A stretch of DNA of 64,000 bases, from the NCBI RefSeq assembly GCF_000328625.1, contig NC_019978.1:2356001-2420000 (forward strand), given 5' to 3'. Below are positions 63,141 to 64,000 of this stretch, piece after piece (positions within the stretch are counted from its first letter, which is position 1; the number at the start of each line of letters is the position of its first letter). The notes under the pieces were generated by a model that saw only the letters and a list, made by a program, of their open reading frames with translations, did no database searches and was not told where the DNA came from. Source of the stretch: Halobacteroides halobius DSM 5150. GTDB taxonomy: Bacteria; Bacillota; Halanaerobiia; Halobacteroidales; Halobacteroidaceae. The translations under genes were made by a program, and so were the position numbers.

Positions 63141-63180
63141 TATTATACTTATTTGACGCTTCCTGCCTAATTCCTTTAAG
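63141..63180. repeat. Direct repeat copy 2 (40 bases, exact)
   Basis: Second copy, 110 bases from the first, start to start; the sequence diverges on both sides. Between the copies the minus strand is open in one frame (AVMIDNQQLKVNLESSG), so a decayed coding piece is possible. Confidence 0.95.
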
Positions 63181-63189
63181 AAAATATAT

Positions 63190-63227
63190 CCAAAAAAAAT
63201 AAAAACCCCCGGGCGCTTGGCCCGAGG
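63190..63227 (-). terminator. Terminator of the second porin gene
   Basis: CCTCGGGC/GCCCGGGG stem followed by TTTTTATTTTTTTT on the minus strand. Confidence 0.92.
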
Positions 63228-63247
63228 ATTATTTATTATTAAGTTAA

Positions 63248-64000
63248 TTAAAACTTAACATCTAAAGTAGTTTTAACTCTAGTAGATGCATTATCAGCAT
63301 CATCAGCTAATTTAGCTACTGTAGTATTTAAAGTAACATCTTTAGCTACAGTATATTCAGCTCCACCTTCTAAATAAGTGTATACTACATCAGCTTTGTT
63401 ATCTTTATTAATTGCTTCAGCCTTTAAAACAAGAGCATCAGTTAAATCATAACTACCATTTGCTTTGATAGTAGTAGTCTCTCCTTCGTTCTTATAAGAA
63501 ACCTCAGCAGTAGCTGCTTTAGTTGGAGTATACTTAGCTCCTGCTTCAATAATATTGTCTGCGTCCTTAGCAGCTTTATAAGTGTACTTACCATTTACAC
63601 TTAATACATCTGCTACTACAGCATAAGTAGCTCCTGCTTCAACAGTAGCATCTTCATTATAAGTTACCTTACTATCAACAGTTAGCTTCTCTGCTAGAGG
63701 TAAAGCCTCAACTCCTACAGTATATTCAGTCTTATCCTCAGTAACAGTAACATCATCATCTTTTACACCAATAAAATCTGCATCAACTTTTTCTACATCA
63801 GCGTTTAATGTTCCACCAGCGAATGGCATACTAGCTCCAGCTCTGATTACATTACCTTCATTAGTAACAAAAGTACCATTTAAAGTAATGTCAGAAAGAG
63901 TAGTCTTAGCCTCAACAGCATAAGTCTTATCCTCTTTAACACCATTAGTCAATACTCGACCAGTTAAGTTAAGACCAGCTACATCAGTAGCAGCTTCTAC
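63248..64000 (-). CDS. SLH-type outer-membrane porin, C-terminal part (continues beyond window)
   Basis: The reading frame stays open to the window edge (codons before the apparent TTG start read VEAATDVAGLNLTGRV), so this is the 3' part of a longer gene. Repeated beta-strand units (ATVEAGATYAVVADVLSVNG, VEAGAKYTP-like) and the C-terminal RVKTTLDVKF match the barrel of the neighbouring porin. The SLH domain is presumably outside the window. A tandem duplication of porin genes is likely. Confidence 0.82.
   Translation of the reverse strand, partial: VEAATDVAGLNLTGRVLTNGVKEDKTYAVEAKTTLSDITLNGTFVTNEGNVIRAGASMPFAGGTLNADVEKVDADFIGVKDDDVTVTEDKTEYTVGVEALPLAEKLTVDSKVTYNEDATVEAGATYAVVADVLSVNGKYTYKAAKDADNIIEAGAKYTPTKAATAEVSYKNEGETTTIKANGSYDLTDALVLKAEAINKDNKADVVYTYLEGGAEYTVAKDVTLNTTVAKLADDADNASTRVKTTLDVKF

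Larger units (their letters stand above)
62662..63247. other. 586-base leader/intergenic region of the SLH porin gene
   Basis: Contains, from right to left, the terminator of the upstream porin gene, a 40-base exact direct repeat (two copies), two Spo0A-type boxes, three GGCAGGAA words (two inside the repeat) and a GC-richer stretch (about 62860-62895) that can pair locally (GGAGGTGCCCCCC). A tiny frame of 12 codons at about 62782-62797 is not convincing. No known riboswitch class was recognised. Confidence 0.6.

Noticed and set aside
63015-63180. Small protein gene across the direct repeat (AVMIDNQQLKV... frame)
   Set aside because: Open in one frame but the two repeat copies are read in different frames and the start lacks a ribosome-binding site; treated as a possible gene fragment only.

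Overview
The window looks like chromosome of a low-GC, anaerobic, diderm Firmicute. Halanaerobiales (Halobacteroidaceae-like) is my best guess, from inference only. The reasons are Firmicute-style Shine-Dalgarno sites and promoters, tandem Spo0A-type boxes, and SleB and SpoIID proteins, together with a full outer-membrane inventory: LptD, Kdo transferase, heptosyltransferases, SLH-domain porins and several beta-barrels ending in F or Y. Almost every gene is on the minus strand, so transcription runs right to left. The only convincing plus-strand gene is a SleB-type hydrolase at 3127-3609. I saw no tRNA, rRNA, CRISPR array or intact IS element.

Layout, left to right. 60-3006: a sulfur-redox operon with an ArsR regulator under a strong promoter and palindromic operator, and a CoA-disulfide reductase/rhodanese/TusA/DsrE fusion whose first 20 or so residues are cut off by a one-base frameshift. 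3665-11348: an envelope cluster (TolB-like lipoprotein, LPP20, FlgT-like and CsgG-like proteins, a PorV/TraF-like barrel, a large lipoprotein) that I cannot match to a described system. 11552-18296: SpoIID/TPR protein, GalU, WecB, Ugd and a PHP phosphoesterase. 18392-24787: sulfate activation (CysC, CysN, CysD), with CysD separated from CysN by two toxin-antitoxin-like modules and a nuclease scar.

24987-46454: a large O-antigen/exopolysaccharide locus (dTDP-rhamnose genes, two GalE-type epimerases, GDP-mannose pyrophosphorylase, Wzx, two Wzy/WaaL-type proteins, Wzz, a WcaJ-type initiating transferase, many glycosyltransferases). Its core, about 29.6-37 kb, is visibly more AT-rich. 46547-53053: LPS-core-type genes (GT4, GT2, WaaF-like, and a WaaA-WaaC fusion). 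53199-57170: LptD, another barrel and a lipoprotein. 57187-64000: a 1083-residue surface protein, a small exported protein and two SLH-type porins, the second cut by the window edge.

Together the genes build and decorate an LPS-bearing outer membrane. Nucleotide sugars (UDP-Glc, UDP-GlcA, UDP-ManNAc, UDP-Gal, dTDP-Rha, GDP-Man) feed the glycosyltransferases, Wzx/Wzy/Wzz export and polymerise the chain, WaaA-WaaC/WaaF build the core, and LptD inserts LPS. The nearby PAPS-forming enzymes raise the possibility of a sulfated glycan. The most unusual items are the 3.7-11.3 kb envelope cluster, the WaaA-WaaC fusion, a probable AUU-initiated O-antigen ligase, CysN with a dead APS-kinase domain beside an intact CysC, and the repeat-rich, Spo0A-boxed leader of the main porin.
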